64,000 nt of DNA from a bacterium. Its GTDB lineage: Bacteria > Bacteroidota > Ignavibacteria > Kapaibacteriales > UBA7675. The notes below the pieces were generated by a model. That model had not been told where the DNA came from and ran no database searches. It worked only from the letters and a program-made list of their open reading frames with translations. Position numbers and translations under genes: made by a program. The DNA is taken from assembly GCA_030430495.1 (NCBI GenBank), contig JAUIKM010000006.1, positions 124,001 to 188,000 of the forward strand. Direction: 5' to 3'. Positions 35,383 to 44,893 of this stretch are shown here, in pieces (positions within the stretch are counted from its first letter, which is position 1; every line of letters starts with the position of its first letter).

Positions 35383-36060
35383 TCAGCCGGTGCATCAGTA
35401 CTCCTGATGCCCACTGAGTCAGATATACACAAGGCCGGACCTGTATTGGGTCCGGCCTTGTTGTTTGTTCGACCATGGTCTGCGACGGCGTCGCAAAGGC
35501 GCAGTGACGGCCATTCGTGACAATCCCATGAACTTTGAGTCTTTGGACAGTTGAAGTCTCAATGCGTCCTGTTTTTGTCGCTCGGTCGCGCCTTCGTGGC
35601 GATTGAAATTCAGTGGTAAACAAAAGACAAACAAAGGAGTGCGGCGCTGTAACGCAAAGCCGCAAATCCGGTTTACTAGGTGCAAGCACGCACACGACCA
35701 GCGTGGAACTTGTGCACGGGAGATTCGGTTGACAATGCCAGATTGCGGCCGGTAACAGTCGATACAGGCGGACCCGAATCCCGGAAAAAAACAGCCATTG
35801 TTACCTATGTACAAAGTGCTTCAAGTTTGTCAAGCCAGTTCCGCTTACGGCAGGTCAGTCAGTTTTCCCTTGACTCATTGTGCCGATAACGCGTAAATTG
35901 GACGAAATTTACCAACAAAACGGGCCCGTCTATCGCACATACTGCTACCCTGTTAATATCCGCAATGTTTGACAGCTATCGGTAATACACGTCTGCCAGG
36001 AGCAGAGCGCCTTACCGTAGATATCGCGCACGACCTCATTTAAGTCGATAAAGGACGATT
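35383..36060. other. Intergenic region with terminator and repeat modules before the PorU gene
   Basis: No convincing gene in 678 bases. It holds a strong terminator (35430-35470), a GGCGTCGCAAAGGCGCAG module (35487) similar to one at 41491, and a hairpin GTGCGGC/GCCGCA near 35639-35664 that follows a run of AAACAAAAGACAAACAAAGG. The last 150 bases probably carry the promoter of the PorU gene, preceded by an AAGGACG ribosome site. Confidence 0.5.
35430..35470 (+). terminator. Intrinsic terminator after the Omp28-like cargo gene
   Basis: A 12-base stem, CAAGGCCGGACC (35430-35441) with GGTCCGGCCTTG (35449-35460), seven-base loop, followed by TTGTTTGTTC. Confidence 0.8.
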
Positions 36061-39000
36061 ATGCGGACATTATTGGTTGCGGTTGCGATGGCATCGGCCT
36101 TCCTGCCTTGCCTCGTACACACCGTTTCTGCCTCTGACAATGCCTGGTCCGGCCAGGGGGTGTCGATCGTTGAATCGAGTCAGCACCGCCTCGTGCTGGA
36201 ATACACGCCCAAAATTATCTCCCTGGACACTCTGTACAGCGGCGGAATGATTCAGGTCCGACCGAATATCATTGGTACGGACATCAATCAGGCTGCCGGC
36301 GGTCAGACCGCCTATGTTTTCCAGCTGCCGATTGCCGTGCCGGATGAAGGCATGTTTGCGATAAGAACGATTAACGCCGTTTCGGTGCGTTCCTGCGCCG
36401 CCGGACTTGCAGCCTGGCCGCAAGAGTCGGCCGACGAAATGGCGGCGAAGACTGGCGCTGACGAAGTTCTTTCCTCCAAATCCTGGGCGGACATCAAGTA
36501 CCTCGGGGTTGCACGCGACCTGCACGTCGCCGGACTGCGCTTTGTAGCTGCTCGCTACAACGCCGCAGCGGGTACAACCGAAATTCCCACGTCGATTCAG
36601 GTGGAAATCGACTTCATGGCCGGCAAGGTCGCGGCATCGACGGCGCAGTCACCGCGCTCCATGTTCCGCGTCGTTAACGCAGATGCGGCCGCCTCCTGGC
36701 GCGTTCAGCCGACGAAACTGCCCGGAAGTCTGCAGAAGGGCGGTACCGATCGCCTCGCAGCCGATGCAAGCACTTTTCTCCGCGTCGGCGTTGATGAGCA
36801 AGGCATCTATTCCATCAGCGCGCAGCGCCTGAGTGAAGCCGGAATTGTCGTAGCGCCGGGCGACGTGCCCACGATCAAACTTTACGGTCACGGAGGCAGG
36901 GAGCTGCCGGAAGCCGTCAGTGACGCGCTTTCAAACGAATTGATCGAACAGCCGCTCATCGTCAAAACGAACGGCAGCGGAGAACTTGAGTCGATCGTCT
37001 TCTATGGCGCGTCCGCGCATGGATTTGAATACGACGGTCAGGACTTCCGCCACTTCATCAACCACTACTCCAATCGCAATTACTACATCCTCGCTATCGG
37101 CGGCAGCGCCGGCCTTCGTGCCGAAAGCGTTACCCCGCCCTCCGGTCAGCCCGTGCATACGCCCGACTTTTACATTCATCGGATGTATGATGAGCAGGAA
37201 CTGAATAATCCCTACACGCCGGGTTCCGGCCGCCGCTGGCTGGGCCGTACCGTCGACCAGAATATTCCCGCGACCTATTTTCCGCGCATTGAAAACCTGC
37301 TGAATCAGGGCGACGTGCTGTTCCGCTATATGCTGGGGCACAAGTCCTCGTCCAACGGACGTTTTGACATTCGTTTTGGCCAGCAGGAAATCGGCAATAT
37401 GCCGCTGGAGTCAATTGCGACGACATCTTATCAGGTTGCGCGCCTCGTTGAGCGCGAAGTTTCCGTGCCCGCGTCTTCGCTGACCGGCGCGGCCGAGATG
37501 CAATTCGACTATTCAAACACCACGCAGAATCAGGCTGCTTTCGGCTATGTGGACTGGTTTGAGATTCACTATCCGCGGCCTTTCCGCGCGATTGACAATT
37601 CAATCGAGTTTTTCTCCGACCAGCAGAAACCGGGCCTAACCCACTACAACATTTCCGGCTTTTCCGGCAGCATCCTTGGTTTTGACGTCACGGACCGCGC
37701 GCGCCCGCAGCTGCTGCTCAACCAGTCCAGCACCGGCGGCGCCATGGTGTTCAACGCCAATTCCAATCCAACTGAGCCGGCGCGGTACTTTGTCAGCGGT
37801 CAGACGCGCAATGTGGCCTCGCTGGATCGCATTGAGTGGTCCGACCTGCGGGAGTCCGACCTGGCCGCCGATTACGTGATTATTACGCACCGCGACCTGC
37901 TGGAAAGCGCCCGCGAGTTCAAAGCCTATCGCGAGTCCCGCAGTTCGCTCAATATCGCCATTGTCACGACCGATCAGTTGTACAACGAATACGCCTGCGG
38001 AATGCCCGATCCGACCGCCTTGCGCGACTTCCTGGCGCATGCGATGGCCGACTGGAGCGTCAAACCGCGCTATGCACTCATGTGGGGCGACGGGCACTAC
38101 GACTACCGCAGCATCAATACGACGCAGCAGAACCTCGTGCCGACCTTTCAGTCGCTCGATCTTGAAGATGTCCTGCACGCCGTCAATACGACCTACCTGA
38201 CCGAAGACTACTTCGTGATGGTCGTCGGCGACGACGCGCTGGTGGACATCGCACTCGGCCGCATCCCGGTGACTTCCAACTCTCAGGGTTCCATCTATAC
38301 TGAAAAACTCGAACACTACGAACGCGAATCCTCAATCTCAAACTGGCGCACGACAATCACGCTGATCGCCGATGATTCTCAGGCCGAAGTGACGCGCCCC
38401 GGTGACGGTTCGCTGCACACGACGCAGTCCGAGCGACTTGCAGGCCTGATTCCTTCATCGATGAAACTGCGCAAAATTTACCTGCCGGATTACCCGACGG
38501 AGAACATTCCCGGCGGCCGCCGCAAGCCGAAGGTGACCCAGGACATCGTTTCCTCCGTCAACAGCGGCACACTCCTGCTCAACTGGATCGGACACGGAAA
38601 TCCGCGCGTCTGGGCGCACGAGCAAATCTTCGAGAAAGATGAAACGATTGCGCTCTTTCAGAACAACGACAAGCCTTTTTTCCTGACGGCGGCGACCTGT
38701 GACTTTGGTCGTTTTGACGACCCCTCGCGCCAGAGCGGCGCTGAAGATCTTCTGTTCAAGGAGAACGGCGGCGCCATTGGTATCTTCTCGTCGGCACGGA
38801 CGGTGTACGCCAATCAGAATGCGCGCATCAACGAGACCTTTTACGGGCTGCTGTTCGACGATACTTCAGGCCGCCAGTTTACGTGCGGCGAGGTGCTGTT
38901 TCACGTCAAACAGGAACGCACCGGAACCAACGACCGCAAGTTCTACCTGCTGGGCGACCCGGCGATGAACATCCTCATTCCGCAGGCGCGAGTTTACATC

Positions 39001-40062
39001 AGCAAAATCAACGGGATTGACCTTTCCGAAGGTACGTCACCGCGTTTGCAGGCGCTCTCTACCGTCGAGATCGAAGGTTATGTGGCCGTTCCCGGCAGCG
39101 ACGATGTCGACAACACCTTCAACGGCTCGATTGTGCTGAATCTGCACGACAGCGACATCGAAAAGGAAGTGACGGACACCGACCAGGAGCGCACCAAACA
39201 CGACTTCAGTCTGGTCGGCGGCATCCTCAACGTCAGCGGGGCGGAAGTGCTCAACGGGCGCTTCAAAGCCTCGATCGTCGTGCCCAAAGACATCAGTTTC
39301 TCGGATGAAAACGGCCGCCTCTACGGCTATGCCTTCAACGAATCGGCTACGCGTTTCGCCAAAGGTTCCACACAGCAATTTACCGTCGGTGGCATCACGA
39401 CCGACGTCGGCGACGACAACGACGGTCCTCTGATCGACATTTATCTCGATAACCGTACCTTTGTACCGGGCGACTACGTCCAGCCCGTTCCGCTCTTGAT
39501 TGTCGACCTGGCGGACGCCACCGGCATCAATGCCACCGGATTGGGCATCGGGCACGATATTCAGGCCTGGATGGACGATTCGCCCGAAACGATCAACCTG
39601 ACCGGCGCTTATACCGTGTCGCTGGACAACTTCCGCACCGGTACGGCCGAGCAGGAACTATTTGATTTGGAATGCGGCGACCACAGCGTGCGCGTGCGCG
39701 CCTGGGACGTCTTCAATAATTTCTCGGAAAGCGAGACCTTTTTCCGGATCCCGTGTGGTGATGGCATCCGCCTGGATGAAGTCGGCGCTTTCCCCAATCC
39801 CTTTCAGCAGGAAACGAAGTTTGTCTTCCGGCACAGTGCGCCGGAAGCTGTTGCTACTTCAGTTGAGATTTATACAACAGATGGAATGCGCGTGCGTCAA
39901 CTTGAAGTTGCGAGCGCTTCCAGAACGGACGAACTTATCTGGGACGGCCGCGATGACGAGGGCAACCTCATGCCGACGGGTTCCTATTTGTTCAGGTTGC
40001 AGGTTCGGGCTGCGGACGGCAGCAGTGGAGATTACACCGGCCAGGTGTTGATTATTCGCTAG
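36061..40062 (+). CDS. porU: PorU-like type IX secretion sortase (peptidase C25)
   Basis: A 1333-residue protein with signal peptide and a gingipain-type (C25) cysteine peptidase core. Catalytic candidates are His845 in NWIGHGNPRVW and Cys880 in LTAATCDFGRFD. YVIITHRDLLESAREFKAYR and MWGDGHYDYR are typical of the family, as is LGRIPVTSN. The C-terminal part has an Ig-like region and a FlgD-like domain (FPNPFQQETKFVF to YLFRLQVRAADG). In the T9SS, PorU removes the C-terminal sorting domain of cargo and attaches it to anionic LPS at the cell surface. The PorV-like gene follows 54 bases downstream, which supports the assignment over an ordinary secreted C25 peptidase. Confidence 0.9.
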   Translation: MRTLLVAVAMASAFLPCLVHTVSASDNAWSGQGVSIVESSQHRLVLEYTPKIISLDTLYSGGMIQVRPNIIGTDINQAAGGQTAYVFQLPIAVPDEGMFAIRTINAVSVRSCAAGLAAWPQESADEMAAKTGADEVLSSKSWADIKYLGVARDLHVAGLRFVAARYNAAAGTTEIPTSIQVEIDFMAGKVAASTAQSPRSMFRVVNADAAASWRVQPTKLPGSLQKGGTDRLAADASTFLRVGVDEQGIYSISAQRLSEAGIVVAPGDVPTIKLYGHGGRELPEAVSDALSNELIEQPLIVKTNGSGELESIVFYGASAHGFEYDGQDFRHFINHYSNRNYYILAIGGSAGLRAESVTPPSGQPVHTPDFYIHRMYDEQELNNPYTPGSGRRWLGRTVDQNIPATYFPRIENLLNQGDVLFRYMLGHKSSSNGRFDIRFGQQEIGNMPLESIATTSYQVARLVEREVSVPASSLTGAAEMQFDYSNTTQNQAAFGYVDWFEIHYPRPFRAIDNSIEFFSDQQKPGLTHYNISGFSGSILGFDVTDRARPQLLLNQSSTGGAMVFNANSNPTEPARYFVSGQTRNVASLDRIEWSDLRESDLAADYVIITHRDLLESAREFKAYRESRSSLNIAIVTTDQLYNEYACGMPDPTALRDFLAHAMADWSVKPRYALMWGDGHYDYRSINTTQQNLVPTFQSLDLEDVLHAVNTTYLTEDYFVMVVGDDALVDIALGRIPVTSNSQGSIYTEKLEHYERESSISNWRTTITLIADDSQAEVTRPGDGSLHTTQSERLAGLIPSSMKLRKIYLPDYPTENIPGGRRKPKVTQDIVSSVNSGTLLLNWIGHGNPRVWAHEQIFEKDETIALFQNNDKPFFLTAATCDFGRFDDPSRQSGAEDLLFKENGGAIGIFSSARTVYANQNARINETFYGLLFDDTSGRQFTCGEVLFHVKQERTGTNDRKFYLLGDPAMNILIPQARVYISKINGIDLSEGTSPRLQALSTVEIEGYVAVPGSDDVDNTFNGSIVLNLHDSDIEKEVTDTDQERTKHDFSLVGGILNVSGAEVLNGRFKASIVVPKDISFSDENGRLYGYAFNESATRFAKGSTQQFTVGGITTDVGDDNDGPLIDIYLDNRTFVPGDYVQPVPLLIVDLADATGINATGLGIGHDIQAWMDDSPETINLTGAYTVSLDNFRTGTAEQELFDLECGDHSVRVRAWDVFNNFSESETFFRIPCGDGIRLDEVGAFPNPFQQETKFVFRHSAPEAVATSVEIYTTDGMRVRQLEVASASRTDELIWDGRDDEGNLMPTGSYLFRLQVRAADGSSGDYTGQVLIIR

Positions 40063-40116
40063 GACCCCGATAGACTTCAAGATTGCAGATTGTTTCCTTT
40101 TTCAGGAGTTAAGTGA

Positions 40117-41196
40117 ATGCTGCGAAAAAATCTCATCCCAAAAGCCATCGTGGTGATGCTCATGCTGGGATTCGGTGCAAAAGATGCATTGGCGCAAGCC
40201 GGCGGCGCCGCCGTTCCGTTCTTGCTCATCGCACCCAACTCTCGTTCGAGCGCCATGGGCGATGCCGGGACGGGAATCGCCGACGATTTGAATGCCATTT
40301 TCTGGAACCCGGGCGGTCTCGCTTTTCAGTACGACAGGCAAGTCTCACTGTCCTTCTCCAAATGGCTGCCGCAGTTTAATGCGGATCTCTTCTACAGCTA
40401 TGCTGCTTACGGCCAGTACGTTGAGGAACTGGAGGGCTATGTCGCCGCCAACTTCATCCTCATGAACCTGGGGCAGTTTACGCGCACATCGGTCGATGGG
40501 CGCATCCTCGGCACCTTCCGCTCCAATGAGTTTTCGCTGGGGCTTACCTACGCTACTCAGCTGGGCAACGACTTTGGTTTCGGAACGCAGTTCCGCTACA
40601 TTCAGTCCAACCTGGCCGAAGGCGCCAACGCGCAGGGCACGGGATCCGGTACCGGCATCTCCGTCGGGTTTGACCTCGGTATCCTCTGGGCGCCCGAAAA
40701 ACTCGACCTGTTTGGCGTTGACCTCGACGACAAACTGTCGCTTGGGTTTAACCTGCAGAACGTCGGTCCCAGCGTTACCTACAACGAAGAGTCCGATCCG
40801 CTGCCCACGATGCTGCGCCTTGGCCTTGGACTTAACGTTGTGCGCGATGAATTCAACGACCTGATCCTGGCCGTCGACGTTGCCAAACTGCTTGTGCGTC
40901 GCGATGAATTCGGCGCCGACCGTATTCCGAAGTCCTTTGTCACGGCCTGGGAAACCGGCGGCGTGGAGCTTTCGCTTGGAGCGGAATACTGGTACGAGCA
41001 GGTCTTTGCTCTGCGCGCCGGCTACTTTACGGAGCCTTCGCGCATCGGCGATCGCCAATACCTGACCTTTGGCGCGGGCGTCCGTTTTGAGCTGTTCCAG
41101 CTGGACTTCAGCTTTATCAGCCCGGTTGAGGAAAACCACCCGCTTGCCAATACGATGCGTTTTACGCTGTTGGTGGACTGGGGCCGCGAGCAGTAA
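40117..41196 (+). CDS. porV: PorV-like T9SS outer-membrane shuttle protein
   Basis: A 359-residue outer-membrane protein with signal peptide (cut after ALA-Q). Diagnostic PorV/FadL-like sequence follows the cut: FLLIAPNSRSSAMGDAGTG then DLNAIFWNPGGLAF. The remaining sequence is a beta-barrel of about 14 strands, ending in RFTLLVDWGREQ. PorV carries cargo from the SprA translocon to PorU. The AGGAG ribosome site at 40104 and the neighbouring PorU gene support the start and role. A terminator with a 12-base stem follows the gene. Confidence 0.92.
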   Translation: MLRKNLIPKAIVVMLMLGFGAKDALAQAGGAAVPFLLIAPNSRSSAMGDAGTGIADDLNAIFWNPGGLAFQYDRQVSLSFSKWLPQFNADLFYSYAAYGQYVEELEGYVAANFILMNLGQFTRTSVDGRILGTFRSNEFSLGLTYATQLGNDFGFGTQFRYIQSNLAEGANAQGTGSGTGISVGFDLGILWAPEKLDLFGVDLDDKLSLGFNLQNVGPSVTYNEESDPLPTMLRLGLGLNVVRDEFNDLILAVDVAKLLVRRDEFGADRIPKSFVTAWETGGVELSLGAEYWYEQVFALRAGYFTEPSRIGDRQYLTFGAGVRFELFQLDFSFISPVEENHPLANTMRFTLLVDWGREQ

Positions 41197-41226
41197 ACGC
41201 CCGCATCCTGTCCTTGAAAATTACAG

Positions 41227-41293
41227 AGACCTGTTAAGCCCGGGAATTACCTTGGAGAATGTTTGTCCCGACTTAACAGGTCTTTTGTATTTT
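41227..41293 (+). terminator. Terminator after the PorV gene
   Basis: AGACCTGTTAAG (41227-41238) pairs perfectly with CTTAACAGGTCT (41272-41283), enclosing a 33-base loop, followed by TTTGTATTTT. Confidence 0.7.
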
Positions 41294-41360
41294 AAACATC
41301 CGCGCTTCCACCATCAGCGCATGCTTGCCGGAATCAATCGCGGTATTTTACACTGTTCTC

Positions 41361-41422
41361 TGAGGCGCTTTGCCGCCTCTCATTTCATTCGGCGGCAGGC
41401 TTCCTTGCACTTTTGTTTGTCA
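41361..41422 (+). repeat. Terminator-like hairpin repeat, copy 2
   Basis: Begins TGAGGCGCTTTGCC, with stem GCCGCC (41372-41377)/GGCGGC (41391-41396), then a GGCTTCCTTGC segment and TTTTGTTTGTCA. It lies 165 bases downstream of the PorV gene on the same strand. Confidence 0.6.
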
Positions 41423-41529
41423 TTCGATTAGAAGTCCCAGGTCATCGAGTCCGCGTCAATCCACGTGTACGCGCGTCTGGAATCCGGTTATTGCGTCGCA
41501 AACGGCAGTGCCGCGGAGCTTGATCCACA

Positions 41530-41580
41530 GTGACAAACAAAAGAAAAAAGCAAGCCCGTCTTCGGGCGAAGCGCTCAGAC
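41530..41580 (-). repeat. Terminator-like hairpin repeat, copy 3
   Basis: Read on the minus strand: GAGCGCTTC, stem GCCCG/CGGGC with an AAGA loop (41554-41567), then TTGC, a TTTTTTCTTTTG run and TTTGTCA. It begins four bases after the PH-domain gene ends and would make a good terminator for it. Confidence 0.7.
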
Positions 41581-41583
41581 AGG

Positions 41584-42147
41584 TCAACTGCTCAGAGCTT
41601 CGAAAAGTCCATCCAACAGCACGCGCGTCATCGCCGAAGTCACCGGGTGCTCCAGGTCGGCATCCGCCTCCAACGCGGCGATTTTGTTAATGCGTTTGAC
41701 GTCGCCCTCAAGTTCGATCTCATCGAGTCTGTTTAAGTGTTTCAGGCGTCGAATAACATATTCGGCCGCCGCGCCGGCATCGCGGAAACCGCGGTCGAAG
41801 CTGATGACTCTTTTGTCTTTTGTCCTGATTGTCACGCCCTGGCGGTGATATTTTAAGTACGTGATGGCATTAAACTCAATCGCCGTCGTGCGGAACATGC
41901 GCATGCGAACGCGCTGTTCGTTAATCTCCAGAAAAGAGCGGAAGGAAAAGGTGGCAAGCACGATAAACCCGAGCACAAAAAGCGTGAATATCAGAGCGCC
42001 CCAGTTGATATCCGCAGCATACATGAACAGCGCACCGGCCGCGAACACAACAGTTCCGACGCAGAGGAGAACCCTGACCAAACGGCTCGGGCCAAAACGC
42101 ACCGTCGGTCCGGTGTTTAAGTCATTGTTCGATCCAGGCTTTGCCAT
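41584..42147 (-). CDS. Membrane protein with bacterial PH-like domain (paralogue 1)
   Basis: A 187-residue protein: two membrane helices near residues 24-43 and 50-68, then a PH-like beta domain (FRSFLEINEQRVRMRMFRTT, ITYLKYHRQGVTIRTKDK) and a helical end. FRDAGAAAEYVIRRLKHLN and the EIELEGDVKRI stretch closely match the next gene upstream, so the two are tandem paralogues. This topology recalls YdbT-type bPH membrane proteins, whose roles are poorly known. The 30-base spacing from its paralogue suggests one transcript. The function is not known. Confidence 0.7.
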   Translation of the reverse strand: MAKPGSNNDLNTGPTVRFGPSRLVRVLLCVGTVVFAAGALFMYAADINWGALIFTLFVLGFIVLATFSFRSFLEINEQRVRMRMFRTTAIEFNAITYLKYHRQGVTIRTKDKRVISFDRGFRDAGAAAEYVIRRLKHLNRLDEIELEGDVKRINKIAALEADADLEHPVTSAMTRVLLDGLFEALSS

Positions 42148-42177
42148 GCCTTTGCGCCTGCCTATTGTCTTGTGCTG

Positions 42178-42738
42178 TTAACGACTCTGCTGATTGCCGG
42201 TGTCGTCGGAGTGTGTTAAAAATTTGCCGAGGAATCTGTGCTGCAGTCGCGTCTGAAAGTGAATGTGGTCTTTGTGGTCGGCCACCGCCGCAATTTTCTC
42301 AGTGTCGCCATACAGTTCAACCGCGTCGAGCAGGCCGAGGTCGTTCAGTCTGTGAATCACGTATTCTGCGGCAGCGCCGGCATCTGTCCAGGCCGCGTTG
42401 ATGTACACCAATTTTCTGTTGTTCTGGATGACGGCGAGTCCGTTGTACGTTAGCGATATCTTGGTGACTGTTTTGAAATCGATCCTGGTCTTGTGACCGG
42501 AAAGTTTCAGAGATACTGATTCAGGCGTGATCCGTACGTATCCTATTCTGTTAATGATAATGACAATGATACCCAACAAAACCAGCGGCGGAACCAGGTA
42601 CACTACTGGACGTTGCGCAATATCGGTGAAAATAAACAAGCCGGATGTGACTACGGTGAGCAGCATCACAAGCATGACGAATATGGAGTAAGTCGTTTTG
42701 CGCAAAACAAACTTCTGCTCCGGTGGGGAAGGGCGCAT
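42178..42738 (-). CDS. Membrane protein with bacterial PH-like domain (paralogue 2)
   Basis: A 186-residue protein with two membrane helices (about residues 17-39 and 46-63), a PH-like beta domain (YVRITPESVSLKLSG, ISLTYNGLAVIQNNRK) and a C-terminal helical segment. WTDAGAAAEYVIHRLNDLG matches the corresponding segment of the gene downstream at 41584, showing a tandem duplication; outside this segment the two have diverged. It lies 36 bases downstream of the ABC exporter gene on the same strand, so the three may form one operon. Confidence 0.7.
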   Translation of the reverse strand: MRPSPPEQKFVLRKTTYSIFVMLVMLLTVVTSGLFIFTDIAQRPVVYLVPPLVLLGIIVIIINRIGYVRITPESVSLKLSGHKTRIDFKTVTKISLTYNGLAVIQNNRKLVYINAAWTDAGAAAEYVIHRLNDLGLLDAVELYGDTEKIAAVADHKDHIHFQTRLQHRFLGKFLTHSDDTGNQQSR

Positions 42739-42774
42739 TATTATGTCCGGTTGTGTGTTAACATGCGGGATGAT

Positions 42775-44586
42775 CTACATCCGTGAGATCTCTTCCTGCA
42801 GCAGCTGCTTCTGGTACATGTCGGCGTAAAGGCCGTCGTGTTCCAGCAGTTCGGCATGTGAGCCGCTTTCGGCTACGCGGCCGTCGTCCAGGACAATGAT
42901 CTTGTCGGCGTTTTTGACCGAGGATATGCGGTGTGCTATAATAATTCCCGTGCGCTGCTGCACCACCGCGTCCAGTCCGCGCAGGATGCGTTCTTCCGTG
43001 TCCGTGTCGACGGCGGAGAGGGCGTCGTCAAAGGCCAGAATGACCGGTTTGCGCACGATGGCGCGCGCGATTGAGGTGCGCTGTTTCTGACCGCCCGAGA
43101 GCGTGATGCCGCGTTCGCCGACGAGCGTGTCCCAGCCCTTTTCAAAGTTGTCGACTTCGTCGCTCAGCTGGGCGATGCCGGCGGCTTCCATCACCTCGTC
43201 CATGGAGGCGTCGGGACGGCCAAAACGAATGTTCTCGGCGATTGTCGTGGAAAACAGGAAGGATTCCTGCGGCACAACCGCAATGCTGGAGCGCAGCACT
43301 TCCAGCGGGTAGTCGCGCACGTCGCGGCCGCCGACGAGCACCTGGCCGTCGTTGACGTCGTAGAGGCGCGTCAGCAGGCGGATGAGCGTCGTTTTGCCGC
43401 TTCCCGTTGCACCGACGATGCCGAGCGTCTGTCCGGCTTCAAGCGTGAAACTCACGTCTTTGAGCACCTGCGCACTGTCTTCCTGATAGGCAAAACTGAC
43501 GTTGCGGAATTCAATCGAACCGGCCTCGGCGTCGAGTTTCGCCTCGCGGTCGCGGCCGTCCTGAATGTCGACGTCCAGATCAAAAATGCGACCGAGGCGC
43601 CCCATTGAGGCGGAGGCGCGCTGGATGATGTTGATGACCCAGCCGATCGAAATCACCGGCCATATCAGGAAGGTGACGTACATGAAAAACTGCGTCAGCT
43701 CGCCGATCGTGGCCTCGCCGCTGATAGCCATGCCGCCGCCGGCAAGGAGAATGATGACGTGCGCCGCGCCGATCAATACGACCATGAGCGGCATCATCAA
43801 TCCCTGGATTTTTACGAGTGAAATATTGCGGTCGAGGTATTTGCGACTCTGTTTGCCGAATTCGTCTTTTTCGTGTTCTTCGCGCGTGAAGGAGCGCACA
43901 ACGCGCACGCCGGAGAGATTCTCCTGAGTGGTCGTTGTCAGCGCTCCGTACTGCTCCTGCACGCTGCGGAACAGGACGTGGACTTTTTTGCCGATCCAGT
44001 AAGTGACGAGCGACACGAGCGGCAGGGGAATCAGTGTGTAAAGTGTCAGCATCGGGCTGGCGATGATCATCATGACGATCGCGAAGAGGCCGCGCGTCAA
44101 GGTGTTGGCCGAGTACATGATCGCCGGACCGAGAAACTCGCGCGTGGCGGAGATGTCGTTGGTGCCCAGCGCCATCAGCTCGCCGGTGGACGTCTGCTGG
44201 ATGGCGCGCATCGGCAGCGTCTCCAGTTTGCCGAGCAGGTCGCGCCGCAGTTCGTATTCGATGCGCCTTGAGGCGACGATGATCGTGCGCCGCGTGTAGT
44301 ACATAAAGACGCCCGAAAATGCCGCCGTGCCCAGAAAAGCCGCCACGTGCCACAACACGTCGGTATACATGGCCGCATTGAATCCCTCGCGCTCTATCAG
44401 ATCGATCGTATCGCCGATGATGCGCGGGCCGAGGATGGCGGCAACATTGGACAGAGTGACAAACACAAACCCAAAGAAGATGATCTTTGAATGGCGCTTG
44501 AGGTAAGGTTTCAGGCGGCGTAGTTCTTGCATAGCGGCGTCCGGGCTGGAAAATGCGCCGCGCGCTGTTTTGCGCGCGGACGGCAT
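42775..44586 (-). CDS. ABC exporter, fused membrane and ATPase domains
   Basis: Half-transporter of 603 residues from ATG 44586 (an in-frame ATG at 44532 is equally possible, and the frame runs open to 44706). Six membrane helices occupy about residues 35-310. The ATPase domain has Walker [16 protein letters not shown]-loop [12 protein letters not shown], signature LSGGQKQR, Walker [14 protein letters not shown] and H-loop [13 protein letters not shown]. It would act as a homo- or heterodimer exporting lipids, peptides or drugs; the family is MsbA/MdlB-like. Asp instead of Glu after the Walker B Asp (FDDALSAVD) suggests a non-canonical nucleotide site, as found in one half of some heterodimers. 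The substrate is unknown. Confidence 0.88.
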   Translation of the reverse strand: MPSARKTARGAFSSPDAAMQELRRLKPYLKRHSKIIFFGFVFVTLSNVAAILGPRIIGDTIDLIEREGFNAAMYTDVLWHVAAFLGTAAFSGVFMYYTRRTIIVASRRIEYELRRDLLGKLETLPMRAIQQTSTGELMALGTNDISATREFLGPAIMYSANTLTRGLFAIVMMIIASPMLTLYTLIPLPLVSLVTYWIGKKVHVLFRSVQEQYGALTTTTQENLSGVRVVRSFTREEHEKDEFGKQSRKYLDRNISLVKIQGLMMPLMVVLIGAAHVIILLAGGGMAISGEATIGELTQFFMYVTFLIWPVISIGWVINIIQRASASMGRLGRIFDLDVDIQDGRDREAKLDAEAGSIEFRNVSFAYQEDSAQVLKDVSFTLEAGQTLGIVGATGSGKTTLIRLLTRLYDVNDGQVLVGGRDVRDYPLEVLRSSIAVVPQESFLFSTTIAENIRFGRPDASMDEVMEAAGIAQLSDEVDNFEKGWDTLVGERGITLSGGQKQRTSIARAIVRKPVILAFDDALSAVDTDTEERILRGLDAVVQQRTGIIIAHRISSVKNADKIIVLDDGRVAESGSHAELLEHDGLYADMYQKQLLQEEISRM

Positions 44587-44833
44587 TGTTGACGAGCGGT
44601 GCGGCGGATTAGTGAAGCGTCCCGCAATTTCGTCCGCCTGCGCACACTGCGCCGGGAGGCGCGTTCGCAGCCGCGGACTCGCTCCTGTGCGGCGCGTGGC
44701 TGCCATGGGCCCGAGCGGCGCGGCGGGACTTGTGCTTGTGCGGCGGGCCGAGAGACTGAGGGCTGCGGGACTCGAGACGGGCTCGGGACTCGGAGACTTT
44801 GGTCTGTGTGACGAACAAAAAGCTCATAAAAAA

Positions 44834-44855
44834 GGCCCACCCGCATGGGTGAGCC
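44834..44855 (-). terminator. Intrinsic terminator after the aldolase gene
   Basis: GGC-CACCC pairs with GGGTG-GCC around a GCAT loop with one mismatch. On the minus strand it is followed by TTTTTTA. Just beyond comes TTTTTGTTCGTCACACAG, a tail shared with the hairpin repeat family and with 12529-12545. Confidence 0.8.
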
Positions 44856-44893
44856 GATCTTGTCAAAACTTAAACACGCGTCGCCGATTTGCG

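Larger units (their letters stand above)
41197..41583. other. Intergenic region between PorV and the PH-domain genes
   Basis: No gene in 387 bases. It holds the PorV terminator (41227-41293), and two terminator-like hairpin repeats of one family in opposite orientation (41361-41422 and 41530-41580), with a TTGCGTCGCAAACGGCAG module between them. Confidence 0.6.

Noticed and set aside
35430-35470. Possible member of the terminator-like repeat family
   Set aside because: It shares only a TTTGTTCG-like tail; the flanking GAGCGCTTC element is absent, so it is listed as an ordinary terminator.
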